From NCBI GenBank assembly GCA_034521755.1, contig JAXHMB010000003.1:744001-808000 (forward strand): a stretch of 64,000 nt of DNA, written 5' to 3'. Shown one piece after another: positions 1 to 11,300 of the stretch. Numbering within the stretch: the first letter of the stretch is position 1; each line of letters opens with the position of its first letter. Source of the DNA: JAXHMB01 sp034521755 (GTDB taxonomy: Bacteria > Bacteroidota > Rhodothermia > Balneolales > Balneolaceae). Under the pieces are notes generated by a model that was not told the origin of the DNA, searched no databases, and saw nothing but the letters and a program-made list of their open reading frames with translations. A program made the translations under genes and the position numbers.

Positions 1-412
1 ATGCAAATTTTAAGCAATAACCGAACAGCTGACTAACATATTATGCTGTACGAAAAACTATAATGTGTAGAATCAACAGCATATTTTGCATAAATGCAAC
101 AAAAAAGGCGCTATCGTTATGTTAAAACAACACCTAAGATGCATTTATCTATTTCATTATAACAAGTTCTCAAAAAATCAGCAGATACCTTTCTCAATTT
201 CAGCATTAATAGCTATAACAAATTGCTAAAAAATAACCTGAGAGACTTTTTCATTCACAAGTATTTACTTCGACAGTGTACTTAATCTCTTAATGATTCA
301 ATTAATTTTTCATACCTTTAGAGACATCTTTTTATGCGTTTTTATTTTTAATTGTCTGTATATTAATCGCGTTTTAAATCATCTAAATTTCAATTAATTC
401 TTACTGATTTTC
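1..412. other. AT-rich intergenic region upstream of glutamate dehydrogenase
   Basis: No open frame of credible length or RNA gene is recognisable on either strand. The stretch is strongly AT-rich, especially the last 150 bases, and presumably carries the promoter and leader of the downstream glutamate dehydrogenase. I could not place a promoter with confidence. Confidence 0.5.
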
Positions 413-1717
413 ATGCCTTACAATAAGAACATGTACACCACCGGATACTATAAGGAACCCGGGCCGAAACTGGACGAAGACTCTCCATTTAAATCAATGA
501 TGGAACGGTTCCGGTTTGCCGCAGAAATTTTAGAGCTGGATGAAGGCATGTTTCAGTACCTGGCAAGCCCGGTTAAACAGGTAATTGTTTCAGTGCCCGT
601 GGTAATGGACTCCGGTGAAATCCGTGTTTTTGAAGGATATCGAGTTATCCATGATAATGTACTTGGCCCATCCAAAGGAGGTATTCGTTATGCGCCCGAT
701 GTAACGATCGACGAAATAAAAGCTCTGGCTTCTTGGATGACCTGGAAGTGTGCCATTGTAGATGTGCCTTTTGGAGGTGCCAAGGGCGGTGTTCGATGTA
801 ATCCCAAAGAACTTTCTAAAGGGGAACTGGAACGACTGACCCGCCGCTATACTGCCAATATGCTTGAAGTGTTTGGCCCTGACCGTGATATACCTGCTCC
901 CGACATGAATACCAATGAACAGGTTATGGCATGGATCATGGATACCTACAGCATGAATGCCCATAAAACAGAAACAGCTGTTGTAACCGGAAAGCCTATT
1001 ATTCTGGGTGGCTCACATGGACGTAAAGAAGCAACCGGGCGCGGGGTCGTTACTGTAACGCTTGCCGCACTTAATAAAATGGGCATGCTACCTAACAAGA
1101 CCACCGTTGCCGTTCAGGGATTTGGAAACGTAGGTTCGATTTCTGCCAAATTGATGTACGAACAAGGAGCCAAAGTTATCGGTATCAGTGATATTTCGGG
1201 TGGCTACCACAATAAAAATGGCATAGATATTCCTGAAGCCATAAAGTATGTAGATGAAAATGGAATACTCGAAGGTTATGAAAATGCCGACAAGATAACC
1301 AATGAAGAACTTTTGCAGATGGAATGCGATGTTCTAATCCCTGCTGCAAAAGAAGACCAGATCGGTCGCCATAATGCAGCTAATATCAATGCCCGCATCA
1401 TTTCGGAAGGTGCCAATGGTCCTGTTACTGCCAATGCCGACTCAATCCTTGAAGAAAAAGGAATTATGGTGATTCCCGATATTCTGGCCAATGCCGGCGG
1501 TGTAACTGTTTCCTATTTTGAATGGGTACAAGACAGGCAAGGTTACTTCTGGACAGAAGAGCGCGTTAACCGCCGCCTTAATCGCATGATGAGAAACGCC
1601 TTTGACAACCTCTTTCAGGTGAGCGAAGATTATGATGTAACGCTCCGTCAGGCAGCCTATATCTATGGCATCAACAAGGTAGCAACGACATTAAGAATGC
1701 GCGGAATCTACGCATAG
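413..1717 (+). CDS. gdhA: Glu/Leu/Phe/Val family dehydrogenase (glutamate dehydrogenase)
   Basis: This cytosolic enzyme interconverts glutamate and 2-oxoglutarate plus ammonia using NAD(P). The 434-residue length fits the hexameric GDH family. The substrate-binding stretch GPSKGGIRY lies near residues 85-93, and the signature PFGGAKGG near 119-126 contains the catalytic lysine. The Rossmann motif GFGNVG near 236-241 opens the dinucleotide domain. The start at 413 gives a short polar N-terminus before the conserved domain; an in-frame ATG six codons later is also possible. It stands alone after a 400-base AT-rich region and is followed by an RsbW-like gene after a 57-base gap. Cofactor preference cannot be read from the sequence, and a leucine dehydrogenase role is less likely given the length. 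Confidence 0.95.
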   Translation: MPYNKNMYTTGYYKEPGPKLDEDSPFKSMMERFRFAAEILELDEGMFQYLASPVKQVIVSVPVVMDSGEIRVFEGYRVIHDNVLGPSKGGIRYAPDVTIDEIKALASWMTWKCAIVDVPFGGAKGGVRCNPKELSKGELERLTRRYTANMLEVFGPDRDIPAPDMNTNEQVMAWIMDTYSMNAHKTETAVVTGKPIILGGSHGRKEATGRGVVTVTLAALNKMGMLPNKTTVAVQGFGNVGSISAKLMYEQGAKVIGISDISGGYHNKNGIDIPEAIKYVDENGILEGYENADKITNEELLQMECDVLIPAAKEDQIGRHNAANINARIISEGANGPVTANADSILEEKGIMVIPDILANAGGVTVSYFEWVQDRQGYFWTEERVNRRLNRMMRNAFDNLFQVSEDYDVTLRQAAYIYGINKVATTLRMRGIYA

Positions 1718-1774
1718 ACAAATTGCGTATTATAAAATGACGGCATCTAAACCGGCACAAGCCCTAATTACCAC

Positions 1775-2185
1775 ATGACTGAACAGGATTCAAAAGAGCT
1801 GATTCTGAAATCTGAATTTGACGAAGTTCAGAAACTTGAAGGCTATATCAATGAACTTCAGGAGTGGCTGGATTTCAACGATAATGAATACTCCCGCATC
1901 ATGCTTACTCTTAGCGAAGCTGCTACAAATGCTATCATTCATGGTAACAAAGAAGACCCTTCCAAAAAGGTATACATAAACTCCTCTGCTGATTCCGGCA
2001 CTCTCAAAATTTCGGTAAAAGATGAAGGGGCCGGCTTCAATCCAGATGAAATAAAAAATCCTCTAAAAAAAGAAAACCTGTTAAATGAAGGCGGACGTGG
2101 AGTCTATCTGATCGAAGAATATGCTGATAAGCTGTCATTCAACAAGAAAGGCAATGAGCTGCAAATGACGTTCAAGTTAAACTAG
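1775..2185 (+). CDS. RsbW/SpoIIAB-like ATP-binding regulatory protein (HATPase_c_2)
   Basis: A 136-residue single-domain GHKL ATPase of the anti-sigma serine kinase type. The N box includes EAATNAIIHGN near residues 48-58, with the Asn and His typical of RsbW-like proteins. The G1 box DEGAGF and G2 box GGRGVYLI follow. Relatives phosphorylate STAS-domain anti-sigma antagonists and bind sigma factors, or serve as kinase modules of PP2C-type phosphatase switches. No STAS or PP2C partner is adjacent, so the partner is unknown. It is convergent with the TolC gene, and the two reading frames overlap by about 4 bases. Confidence 0.85.
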   Translation: MTEQDSKELILKSEFDEVQKLEGYINELQEWLDFNDNEYSRIMLTLSEAATNAIIHGNKEDPSKKVYINSSADSGTLKISVKDEGAGFNPDEIKNPLKKENLLNEGGRGVYLIEEYADKLSFNKKGNELQMTFKLN

Positions 2186-3516
2186 TTAACCGCATTTGCT
2201 ACCGATCCGCCCAGTCTCAACAGCTCTGTCTCCGCTACTTTAGCTTCAAACCGGGCTTGAATCAATCGGCTCTCAGCATTGATGAGCGTACGCTGCACTT
2301 CTCTCAGCTCAATAGAGTTTATACTTCCCAAACGAAAACGTTCCAGCGCAATCTCTAAAGATTGTTCAGCAAACGTAAGGTTTTCTGCTTCCAGCTTTAC
2401 CAGCTTCAGTGAATTGAGATAACTTTTAAATTGACGTGCCAAACTGCCTTCAACAGCTTGTTCTTGCTGTTCCAATGCAAGCTGCTGATTTTTCAGCTGA
2501 ATTTTTGCGTTTTGAATCCGGCGATTTACATTAAAACCATCAAACAAACTCCATCGGGCAGTAACTCCATAGTTAAAACCGTCTGTTTCAGTAAGTGCCA
2601 GAAATCCAGCATCAGATTCTAAACGACTGTAACCATATCCGGTACTCAAATCAATTTCCGGAAACCGTTCTGCCTGAATCTCATCAATCTGGAGCTCAGC
2701 AACATCTTGGTTGGTACGTTCTATAGCTAAATTGATATTATTAGACATCGCCTGTTGAAGCAACTCCGCATAAGCAAGGTCTTCATTGATAGATATAGTT
2801 GGATACACACTAAATTCAATATTGGTATCTCTTCCCAAAACTTCATTAAGATTAACCTTCGCATTATTGAGCCGAACCTCTTGCCTTATAACTGCCGCCC
2901 GGTCGGCATTGAGATCAGTGCGGGCTTGAAGCAAATCATATTCTGATCGGGATCCCAAATCCAACTGGGTTTCTGCAATGTCTATCCGCTCCTCAGATAT
3001 TTCCACCGTATTTTGTAACACATCATAAATTTTCTGCTGACGAATCACATCATGATAAGCTGTAATAATTTGCGCTACGTTATTTTCAATGCTTAACTGC
3101 AGTTGCTCCTGACTAAGTTTCTGAAGTTCTTCCAACTTTTCCCGTGTAGTGAACATCTTCAGTCCATCAAAGATAGTCCAGCTTAGCGAAGCCGAGGCAT
3201 TGGTGCTATTACTCTTTGCATTATTTGTAGTCTGATTTGGAATTCCACTCTGCGCAGCAAACTCCTGACTGTTATTTTCATTTCTATATATTCTAGATCC
3301 CGTTGCTGAAAGTGATGGCAAGAAACCGGCATTTCCAAGAGAATTATTATTTACCGCTAACTCCGATTCATTTCGGGCAATACGAATTGAAAAATTATTC
3401 TCCATCCCAATTTGTACAGCCCTGTCAACAGACAGAGTATCCTGAGCATATATATTGCAGTTCAAAAATAATCCTGCGAAAAGAACCACTAAAAACTTTT
3501 CGGAAGCAAATTTCAT
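2182..3516 (-). CDS. TolC family outer membrane efflux protein
   Basis: Outer membrane channel of the tripartite efflux pump encoded upstream. The protein has a signal peptide (hydrophobic stretch VVLFAGLFLNCNIYA, then QDTLS at the mature N-terminus) followed by two repeats rich in long helical segments, as in TolC. The first repeat includes LSWTIFDGLKMF and the second ARWSLFDGFNVN, the usual paired strand motifs. I prefer the ATG at 3516 over the one at 3537: it is preceded by AAAGGAAATACAATT, a fair ribosome binding site, and begins directly with the signal peptide, whereas the upstream ATG overlaps the stop of the pump gene. Third gene of the operon. Confidence 0.93.
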   Translation of the reverse strand: MKFASEKFLVVLFAGLFLNCNIYAQDTLSVDRAVQIGMENNFSIRIARNESELAVNNNSLGNAGFLPSLSATGSRIYRNENNSQEFAAQSGIPNQTTNNAKSNSTNASASLSWTIFDGLKMFTTREKLEELQKLSQEQLQLSIENNVAQIITAYHDVIRQQKIYDVLQNTVEISEERIDIAETQLDLGSRSEYDLLQARTDLNADRAAVIRQEVRLNNAKVNLNEVLGRDTNIEFSVYPTISINEDLAYAELLQQAMSNNINLAIERTNQDVAELQIDEIQAERFPEIDLSTGYGYSRLESDAGFLALTETDGFNYGVTARWSLFDGFNVNRRIQNAKIQLKNQQLALEQQEQAVEGSLARQFKSYLNSLKLVKLEAENLTFAEQSLEIALERFRLGSINSIELREVQRTLINAESRLIQARFEAKVAETELLRLGGSVANAVN

Positions 3517-3529
3517 AATTGTATTTCCT

Positions 3530-6500
3530 TTAAGCATTGGCAGGTTGAAGTTTCTCTGTTTCCCTAATCAATTCTTCGTCAATAATATCATCTTCCGATT
3601 TAATGGGTGAGAAATACGAGTAGATAGCCGGAATCACATATAACGTAAGCAGGGTACCAATAATCAGCCCACCTATAACTGCAACCCCCATTGACATCCG
3701 GCTTTCTGCACCGGCGCCTATTGCAAGGGCAATGGGTAAAATTCCAAGGATGGTAGAAAGGCTCGTCATAAGGATAGGACGAAATCTCGCTACGGCTGCA
3801 TCCTGGATCGCTTCAAGAAGTCCCAGACCGGCCCGTTGCCGCTGGTTGGCAAATTCTACAATAAGAATACCATTTTTTGTGACCAGACCAATCAACATGA
3901 TGATACCAATTTTACTAAAAATATTGAGCGTAAGGTCAAAATACCACAGCGAAAGCAGCGCGCCCGACAAAGCAAGCGGAACAGTAAACAGAATAATAAA
4001 CGGATCTCTGAAACTTTCGAACTGCGCTGCAAGCACCAGGTAAATAAGAACGAGAGCCAAAATAAGCGTAAAGTTTAGACTGGAAGCACTTTCTACAAAG
4101 TCACGGGATGGGCCACTCAGGCTTGTAGAAATAGACTGATCTTCTAATACTTTATCTGCAATCCGATCCATGGCTTCAATGCCTGCTCCAATAGTTTGGC
4201 CCTGTACCAATCCTGCTGAAATAGTAGCAGATGCAAATCGATTGAAACGGAAGAGCTGCGGAGGACTGCTCTCTTCAGAAACTTCAATAAGATTATCCAA
4301 CTGAATAAGTTCTCCCCTATTATTTCGAACAAATAACGATTTCAGGTCCACCGGTTCATTCCGATCTTCACGGCTCACCTGACCTATCACCCAATACTGT
4401 TTGCCATCACGAATAAAGAAACCAAAACGTTGTCCACTGAATGAAAGCTGTAGCGTTTGCGCAATATCTACGGCTGATACTCCCAAAGAACGAGCCCGAT
4501 CACGATTGATCTGTACTCTCAGCTCTGGACGGTTAAATTTGAGGTTTACATCAGCATAAGTAAAAATAGGCTCGTTGTTAGCCTCCTGTAAGAATTGGGG
4601 AATAACTTCTTTCAGCTTTTCAAGGTTTGGTGCCTGTAGTACGTATTGCACCGGCAGCCCCAAACTTCGCGTGCCAATACTTTGTGGCTGAGAAACAAAG
4701 GTTTGCGCGCCGGTTAATCCAGCCACAACACCCGACAGATTATCAGCTATCTGTTGCTGAGAACGCTCACGTTCTTCAGGATCTTTTAAAATCGTAAAAG
4801 CAAAACCAGAGTTGACAGAACTCGAAGCACCAAATCCTGGTGAAGTAACGGAAATCACCGCTTCTGTTTCTGGCACAGTATCCTGGATGGTAGCCACCAA
4901 CTTGTCCATGTACTGATCCATATATTCAAATGAGGCGCCCTCCGGACCCTGCGCAAACATACGAATGCTGCTTCGGTCTTCGATAGGTGCTACCTCTTCA
5001 GGCAAATAGGTTCCTAAGCCATAAATAAATAGTCCCGCAAAAAGGATGATAGCAAATGCCAGCCACCGGCGGCTCATAAAAGCTTCCAGGCTATTTTTGT
5101 AGGCCGCATTTAACTGCTTGAAAAACGGCTCCGTTTTATTGTAAAACCAGCTGTGCTTTTGATCTTTCTGCAAAAACTTGGACGAAAGCATAGGGGTAAG
5201 AGTAAGTGCCACAAACGTTGAAATAACAACAGCACCGGCAATGACTACCCCAAACTCTCTGAAGAGCCGGCCGGTAACACCACCCAGAAAAAGAATAGGC
5301 ATAAATACCGAAACTAATGCGAGCGATGTGGCCACTACAGCAAAAAATATTTCCTTTGATCCCAGTATTCCGGCCTGAACCGGCTTATATCCCTGCTCAA
5401 TTTTTGCATAAATATTTTCAAGCACTACAATGGCATCATCAACAACCAGGCCAATCGCTAACACAATAGCCAACAGGGTAAGTACATTAATTGAAAAGCC
5501 TGCAAGGAACATGATAAAAAATGCACCAATCAGCGCAATGGGAATAACAATAATGGGAATAAGTGTCGTACGCCAGTCACGCAGAAATAAGAAGATGATG
5601 ATAATCACCAGAAAGAAAGCGATAAAGATGGTCTGCTGCACTTCAAATATAGACTTGTCAATATACTCCGTTGAATCAAAACCGGTAGCTACTTCAATAT
5701 CAGGCGGCAAGTCTCTTTTAATATTTTCCAACCTGTTGAAAATTTCTTCAGAAATAGCCAACTGATTGGCTCCCGGCTGTGGAACAGCTACAACCCCTAC
5801 CATAGGTACGCCGTCACGCTTTAAGATGGTACGTTCGTTCTGGGCACCGAGTTCTGCCCGGCCAATATCCCGAAAACGAATGGTATTGCCTTCGGCTTCT
5901 TTAATAATCAGCTCATTAAACTCTTCAACCGTTTGCAGCCGGCCCATAGTCCTCACTGTAAGCTCGGTAGTGTTTCCTTCAATGCGACCTGAGGGCAGCT
6001 CCACATTTTCACGACTTAATGCATTACGAACATCCAGCGGGGTAAGATTATAAGCAGCCAGTTTAATCGGATCCATCCATAAGCGCATAGCATATCTTTT
6101 GGAGCCCCAAATTTGTACACTGCTAACTCCCGAAATGGTCTGCAACCGTTCCTTGAACATATTATCAGCAATATTAGTGAGATCCAGCAAATTGCGCCGC
6201 TCGCTATTCACGTTTAAGAATACAATTGGGAAGGCATCGGCATCAGCTTTGGAAACGACCGGAGATTCGGCATCGGGAGGCAGACCGCTGATGGATCGGG
6301 AAACACGATCGCGCACATCATTAGCAGCGGCTTCCAAATCTACATCAATATCGAACTCAACCGTTATCGTACTTCTCCCTTCACGACTGGTGGAAGAAAG
6401 TGTGCGAATTCCTGAAACACCGTTGATTGATTCCTCCAACGGCTCAGTAATTTGAGATTCAATTACATCTGCATTAGCTCCAATATAGGTCGTGCTTACG

Positions 6501-6637
6501 GTAATAATGGGCGGATCAACCGAAGGGTATTCGCGAACTCCCAAATAGTTAAATGAAATAATCCCAAACAGCACAATAACAATAGACATTACTGATGCCA
6601 ATACCGGGCGGCGTATGCTTAATGAAGAAAGACTCAT
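3530..6637 (-). CDS. RND efflux transporter permease (AcrB/HAE1-like)
   Basis: Proton-driven inner membrane pump of 1035 residues, the normal length for the hydrophobe/amphiphile RND family. The N-terminal membrane helix covers about residues 10-30, then the first periplasmic porter/docking domain, the central block of helices, a second periplasmic domain and the last helix block. The acidic proton-relay pair is visible in GLVVDDAIVVLENI. The C-terminal helix group contains GLVTKNGILIVEFAN, a family signature. It lies 9 bases after the adaptor gene and overlaps the upstream TolC start codon, so the three form one transcription unit. Substrate range cannot be predicted. Confidence 0.96.
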   Translation of the reverse strand: MSLSSLSIRRPVLASVMSIVIVLFGIISFNYLGVREYPSVDPPIITVSTTYIGANADVIESQITEPLEESINGVSGIRTLSSTSREGRSTITVEFDIDVDLEAAANDVRDRVSRSISGLPPDAESPVVSKADADAFPIVFLNVNSERRNLLDLTNIADNMFKERLQTISGVSSVQIWGSKRYAMRLWMDPIKLAAYNLTPLDVRNALSRENVELPSGRIEGNTTELTVRTMGRLQTVEEFNELIIKEAEGNTIRFRDIGRAELGAQNERTILKRDGVPMVGVVAVPQPGANQLAISEEIFNRLENIKRDLPPDIEVATGFDSTEYIDKSIFEVQQTIFIAFFLVIIIIFLFLRDWRTTLIPIIVIPIALIGAFFIMFLAGFSINVLTLLAIVLAIGLVVDDAIVVLENIYAKIEQGYKPVQAGILGSKEIFFAVVATSLALVSVFMPILFLGGVTGRLFREFGVVIAGAVVISTFVALTLTPMLSSKFLQKDQKHSWFYNKTEPFFKQLNAAYKNSLEAFMSRRWLAFAIILFAGLFIYGLGTYLPEEVAPIEDRSSIRMFAQGPEGASFEYMDQYMDKLVATIQDTVPETEAVISVTSPGFGASSSVNSGFAFTILKDPEERERSQQQIADNLSGVVAGLTGAQTFVSQPQSIGTRSLGLPVQYVLQAPNLEKLKEVIPQFLQEANNEPIFTYADVNLKFNRPELRVQINRDRARSLGVSAVDIAQTLQLSFSGQRFGFFIRDGKQYWVIGQVSREDRNEPVDLKSLFVRNNRGELIQLDNLIEVSEESSPPQLFRFNRFASATISAGLVQGQTIGAGIEAMDRIADKVLEDQSISTSLSGPSRDFVESASSLNFTLILALVLIYLVLAAQFESFRDPFIILFTVPLALSGALLSLWYFDLTLNIFSKIGIIMLIGLVTKNGILIVEFANQRQRAGLGLLEAIQDAAVARFRPILMTSLSTILGILPIALAIGAGAESRMSMGVAVIGGLIIGTLLTLYVIPAIYSYFSPIKSEDDIIDEELIRETEKLQPANA

Positions 6638-6646
6638 AAACTTTAC

Positions 6647-7714
6647 TTATTCAATTTCATTGATTTCCACAGACATACCTTCCCGCACCTGCAAAAAGCC
6701 GGTTGTCAGCAACGTATCTCCGGGCTGTACCCCTTCTGTAATTTGAACCTGATCTTCGGTACGAATACCCGTCTGTACTCTCTGTTGCACTACTTTGCCC
6801 TGTTTATATAAATAGACTTTTTGTCCCTGCAGCTCGGGCACCAGCGAAATTGTTGGAATCATTATCGCATCATCAATAGTTCTGAGAATAAGTTCTAAAT
6901 CTGCAAAAGCACCCGGCACCAAAAGCCCTTCTTTATTATCACTCAAGGCACGTATTTGCAGTGTTCGCGTTTGTGATTCAATCTTTGGTTCAATGGCATA
7001 AATCTCACCCTCAAACTCTTTGTCCGTTCCCTGCACTGTAAAAGATATTTTATCTCCTTCCTTTACCATGTTCACATACCGTTCAGGCACAGAAAAATCA
7101 ACTTTTACAGGGTTAATATTTTGGAGGGAGGCAATTCGTGTAGAGGGTGATATGTAGCTTCCTTGACTTACATATTTAAGGCCAACCACTCCATCAAAAG
7201 GTGCTCGAATTTCAGTTTTATCAATCTGTGCTTTAATGAGCGCAACCTCAGACTTCAACACGTTTACTTCATTGAGCGTAGCATCATAGTTCTCTTGGCT
7301 GATCCCTCCTTTTTCTAGCAATTTATTTTGACGCCTTTCCAATTCTGTGGCCAACTTAAGTCGGTACTGTGCTCGTTGCAGCTGGGCTTTAAGTTCACTG
7401 TCATTTACTTTTAACAACAGCTCGCCCTTTTTTACTTTTTGACCTTCCTTAAAATAAATCTCTGTTATTTTTCCGGAAACTTCGCTTCGGAGCTCTACCT
7501 CTTCATTTGCCAAAACAGTTCCTGTAGTAAAAATTTTATCCTGTGCTTGTTGTGCCTGTACTATGGTCACATCAACCTGCAAAGGAGGCCTTGATGATTG
7601 TTGTGTAGCATTATTATCATCGGAAAACATTGGCTTAACCTTGGGGTAAGCCAATGCACCCAGAACTAATAAAATTACTGCGGCGGTAAGTACCTTCTTA
7701 AATGTGCTGCTCAT
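6647..7714 (-). CDS. Efflux RND transporter periplasmic adaptor subunit (membrane fusion protein)
   Basis: A 355-residue MFP. One N-terminal membrane anchor or uncleaved signal (about residues 8-25) is followed by a barrel-sandwich hybrid (EEVELRSEVSGKITEIYF, KKGELLLKVND), a short helical hairpin, the returning lipoyl half (RAPFDGVVGLKYVSQGSYI), and C-terminal beta-barrel and membrane-proximal domains. It bridges the RND pump and TolC in the periplasm. It is first in the operon; no local transcription regulator is adjacent. The A/T-rich stretch before the start, after the trxA terminator, presumably holds the operon promoter. Confidence 0.94.
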   Translation of the reverse strand: MSSTFKKVLTAAVILLVLGALAYPKVKPMFSDDNNATQQSSRPPLQVDVTIVQAQQAQDKIFTTGTVLANEEVELRSEVSGKITEIYFKEGQKVKKGELLLKVNDSELKAQLQRAQYRLKLATELERRQNKLLEKGGISQENYDATLNEVNVLKSEVALIKAQIDKTEIRAPFDGVVGLKYVSQGSYISPSTRIASLQNINPVKVDFSVPERYVNMVKEGDKISFTVQGTDKEFEGEIYAIEPKIESQTRTLQIRALSDNKEGLLVPGAFADLELILRTIDDAIMIPTISLVPELQGQKVYLYKQGKVVQQRVQTGIRTEDQVQITEGVQPGDTLLTTGFLQVREGMSVEINEIE

Positions 7715-7825
7715 GTGTTACCTGTTTGTATTTCTATCGTGCTAAAGAATATTTTTAAAGACTTATATATTACAAGATAGTTGCCAAAGAGACATTTTTT
7801 AACGCAATAAGAATTGTTAAAAAAA

Positions 7826-7859
7826 GAAAAGGCGGTGAGCTGGTGCCCACCGCCTTTTT
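7826..7859 (-). terminator. Rho-independent terminator downstream of trxA
   Basis: An 11-base stem (AAAAGGCGGTG pairing with CACCGCCTTTT) with a 10-base loop lies just beyond the trxA stop. On the minus strand it ends in a T-rich run. It separates trxA from the divergently placed start of the efflux operon. Confidence 0.85.
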
Positions 7860-7875
7860 GATAAAAGTTCCTAAA

Positions 7876-8202
7876 CTAAGAAAGCTGAGCTTCGAGCTGC
7901 TTTTTAAGTTGTGCTTTAGGTACAGCACCTACAATTTGATCAACAACTTCGCCGTCTTTGAAAATAAGCAGAGAAGGAATACTTCTGATGCCATACTTAG
8001 AAGAAATCTCGGGATTGCTGTCTACATCAACTTTTCCAATCTTAGCCTTACCCTCGTATTCACCGGCCAGTTCATCAACAATAGGACCAACCATTCGGCA
8101 TGGACCACACCATTCTGCCCAAAAATCTACTAAAACCGGTTTATCTGAACTGATTACATCTTCTTCAAAAGTGTCATCAGAGAATGTTTGTGCTTTACTC
8201 AT
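7876..8202 (-). CDS. trxA: Thioredoxin
   Basis: A 108-residue cytosolic disulfide reductant. The redox motif WCGPC has its cysteines at residues 32 and 35, preceded by VLVDFWAE. The cis-proline region SIPSLLIF and the closing GAVPKAQLKKQL match classical thioredoxin 1. Single gene with its own terminator downstream; dnaE lies upstream on the same strand, 126 bases away. Confidence 0.97.
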   Translation of the reverse strand: MSKAQTFSDDTFEEDVISSDKPVLVDFWAEWCGPCRMVGPIVDELAGEYEGKAKIGKVDVDSNPEISSKYGIRSIPSLLIFKDGEVVDQIVGAVPKAQLKKQLEAQLS

Positions 8203-8328
8203 AACTAATACCTTTTGTTACTGCTGTTAAAAATTGTGCTTCTTTCAATTTCAATTTTAATATCACGGATTTCCGCAAAAAAATCATATCGTTTCTCGTT
8301 ATAGAAGACATCACGAAAACTTATCTTA

Positions 8329-11300
8329 CTACGAGGTTTTTGCCAGTGCTACGGCATCTTCACCTACCAACGATTTTAGTCCGCCAAGTAATTCCTCATT
8401 TGGATCAACCACAAATTTACGGACATGCATAGCAAAAGGACGCTTGGCTTCTTTACTCAATACATTAAATCGCACACTGGTTTTACCACGATTGGATTTG
8501 AAAAGCTCAGCCATTTCATGCAGTTCGTCCTCGGTGACCTGATTCGTATCAATATCAACCTTGAGCTCAATTTTATCCTGAAATTTTTCTCTCATACTTT
8601 CAATGCGTTCAAAAGAATTGGCAATAATTTTGGGTTGGCCGCTTCGGGTGTCAATGCTGCCATCTATAACAACCAGCGTATCTACCTGAATCATACCCAG
8701 ATTTCGATCATACGTATCGTTAAATGCAATTACTTCAATCGTGCCATGCAGGTCTTCCATCTGCAAGAAAGCAAAAGGACGTCCTTTTTTATCAGTAACC
8801 CGTTTTACATTTGTAATGATACCTGCACAACGGACATCTGTACGGTCATTGAGGTTTTCAAGCTCAACGGGGTCCAGTGTATGCGAACAGAATAACCGTA
8901 TATCTTCGCGATACTTACTTAAGGGATGCCCGCTCAGGTAAAACCCAATAAGCTCCCGCTCTTTATTAAGCCGCTCAATATTTGACCATTGTTCAATAGG
9001 TTCCAGTTTCGGTTCCTCAATAGCTGAGCTGCTATCGTCGCCTTCACCAAAGAGATCAGACTGATTGGAATCTTCCATTTCCTGAACACGAGAGCCATAA
9101 CTTAAGATCATCTCCATATTTTCAATAAGCTGCCGACGATTCGGATTTAGCGAATCAAAAGCCCCGGCCTGAAACAGGCTTTCGAGCGTTCGTTTATTGC
9201 TAACCTTCGAATCCACGCGACGGGCAAAATCATAGACCGACTTAAACTTGCCATTCTCTTTTCGCTCCTTAACAATTTCTTCAACCACATTTGAGCCTAC
9301 CCCCTTGATGGCTTCCATACCGTACTGAATGCGCCCGTCTACAGCAACAAATTTACCGGCACCCGTATTGATATTTGGAGGATCAACCGTAAGGCCATCA
9401 CGATAACAGGCTTCAATAAATTTTGAGACTTTATCGATGTTGCCCATGTTATGGCTTAGCACTGCTGCCATATATTCTGCAGGATAATTAGCCTTAAAGT
9501 AGGCTGTCTGATACGCTACAACCGAATAAGCTGCGGAGTGAGACTTGTTAAAACCATAGTTGGCAAACTCGGCCATCATATCAAAAATCTCCTCAGCCTT
9601 CTCCTTCTCAAGACCATTATCTATGGCTTTGCGCACAAATATTTCCTGCTGCTCTTCCATCACTTTGCGCTTTTTCTTACCCATGGCGCGCCGCAGCAGA
9701 TCCGCTTCACCGAGCGAATAGTTGGCAATCTTTTGAGCAGCTTTCATAATCTGCTCCTGATAAATCATGATACCGTAGGTGGGTTCCAGCAACTCCTCCA
9801 AATCGGGATGCGGATAACTCACTTCCTTTCTTCCATGCTTCCGATCAATGTATTCCGGGATAAACTGCATGGGACCCGGGCGATACAAAGCGTTCATGGC
9901 AATAAGGTCATCCAGTGAGGTGGGCTTTAGATTTTTGAGGTGCTTCCGCATCCCATCCGACTCAAACTGGAAGGTTCCAATAGTCTTACCCTTTTGATAC
10001 AGTTTAAAAGTCTCTTCGTCATCAAAAGGAATTTCATCCAGCTCATATTTCTTGCCGTGGTTTTCCTCAACATATTTGATCACAGACTTTAAAATAGAAA
10101 GGGTTTTGAGCCCCAGAAAGTCCATCTTCAGCAAGCCACACTTTTCAGCACTGGGTCCATCGTACTGGGTAATCAGTTCCTTATCCTTCGACAGTGCCAC
10201 CGGTACATATTCATTTACTTTGCCCGGAGCGATAATTACTCCGGCAGCATGAATACCGGTCTGCCGCGCCGAACCTTCCAGGGTGCGGGCAAAGCGCATC
10301 ATCTTTTGAATCTGAGGATCGGGATGTTCAAAGACTTCCTTTATTTGCTTTGCTGATTCAGGATTCTTGCTGGGATTAAGCACGTCCTCAAACTCAGTAA
10401 GCGAAGGGTTGTCCGGAAACATCTTGGTGATGCGATTGACTTCCTGCAGCGGTACCCCAAGCACACGGCCCACATCACGAATGGCCGTTTTGGCTTTCAT
10501 GGTGCCATAGGTTACAATTTGCGACACATTGCTGCGGCCATATTCTTCAACTACGTAATCAATTACCTCCTGGCGGCCGGTGTCATCAAAATCGATATCA
10601 ATATCGGGAGGACTTACACGCTCAGGATTCAGAAACCGCTCAAAAAGCAGATCATACTCCAGCGGATCAATGTTGATGATACCAAGGCAATAAGCTACCA
10701 CAGAACCGGCTGCAGAACCTCGTCCCGGTCCGACAAACACTCCACGTTTACGGGCCTCTGTGGTAAAGTCCTGCACAATCAGGAAGTAGCCCGCAAAGCC
10801 CATCTTTTTAATAATATTCAGCTCCTGCTGTATCCGCTCACTGACTTCCTGAGGGATTTCTCCATAACGCTTTTTTGCTCCCTCAAGCGTAAGGTGTTTC
10901 AGATAAACATCCATGCTATCAAAATTATCCGGGATACTGTAATGAGGAAGCAACAGCTCTGAGCTTAGGTCGATCTTGTCAACCTTTTCAATAATTTCAT
11001 TGGTATTTTCGATCGACTCCGGCAAGTCGCTAAAGAGCTCCTGCATTTCTTCCGGAGTCTTCAGGTAAAATTCTTTATTGAGGTTATTATTGTCATCGGT
11101 AAACCTGAACCGGTTGGGATCGTTGATGTCAGCGTTGGTTTGCAGAGCCAATAAAATATCATGAGCTTCCGAATCCTCGCGTTCAACATAATGGCAGTCA
11201 TTGGTTGCCACCATTTTTACATTATACTCCCTGGCCCACTTCACCAGGACTTCATTACAGTGATTCTGATCTTTAAGCCCATGGCGCTGCAGCTCAACAT

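Noticed and set aside
3732..6455. Several plus-strand frames of 60-120 codons opposite the RND pump
   Set aside because: They are shadows of the strongly coding minus-strand gene, with Ser/Thr/Arg-rich composition typical of antisense frames.
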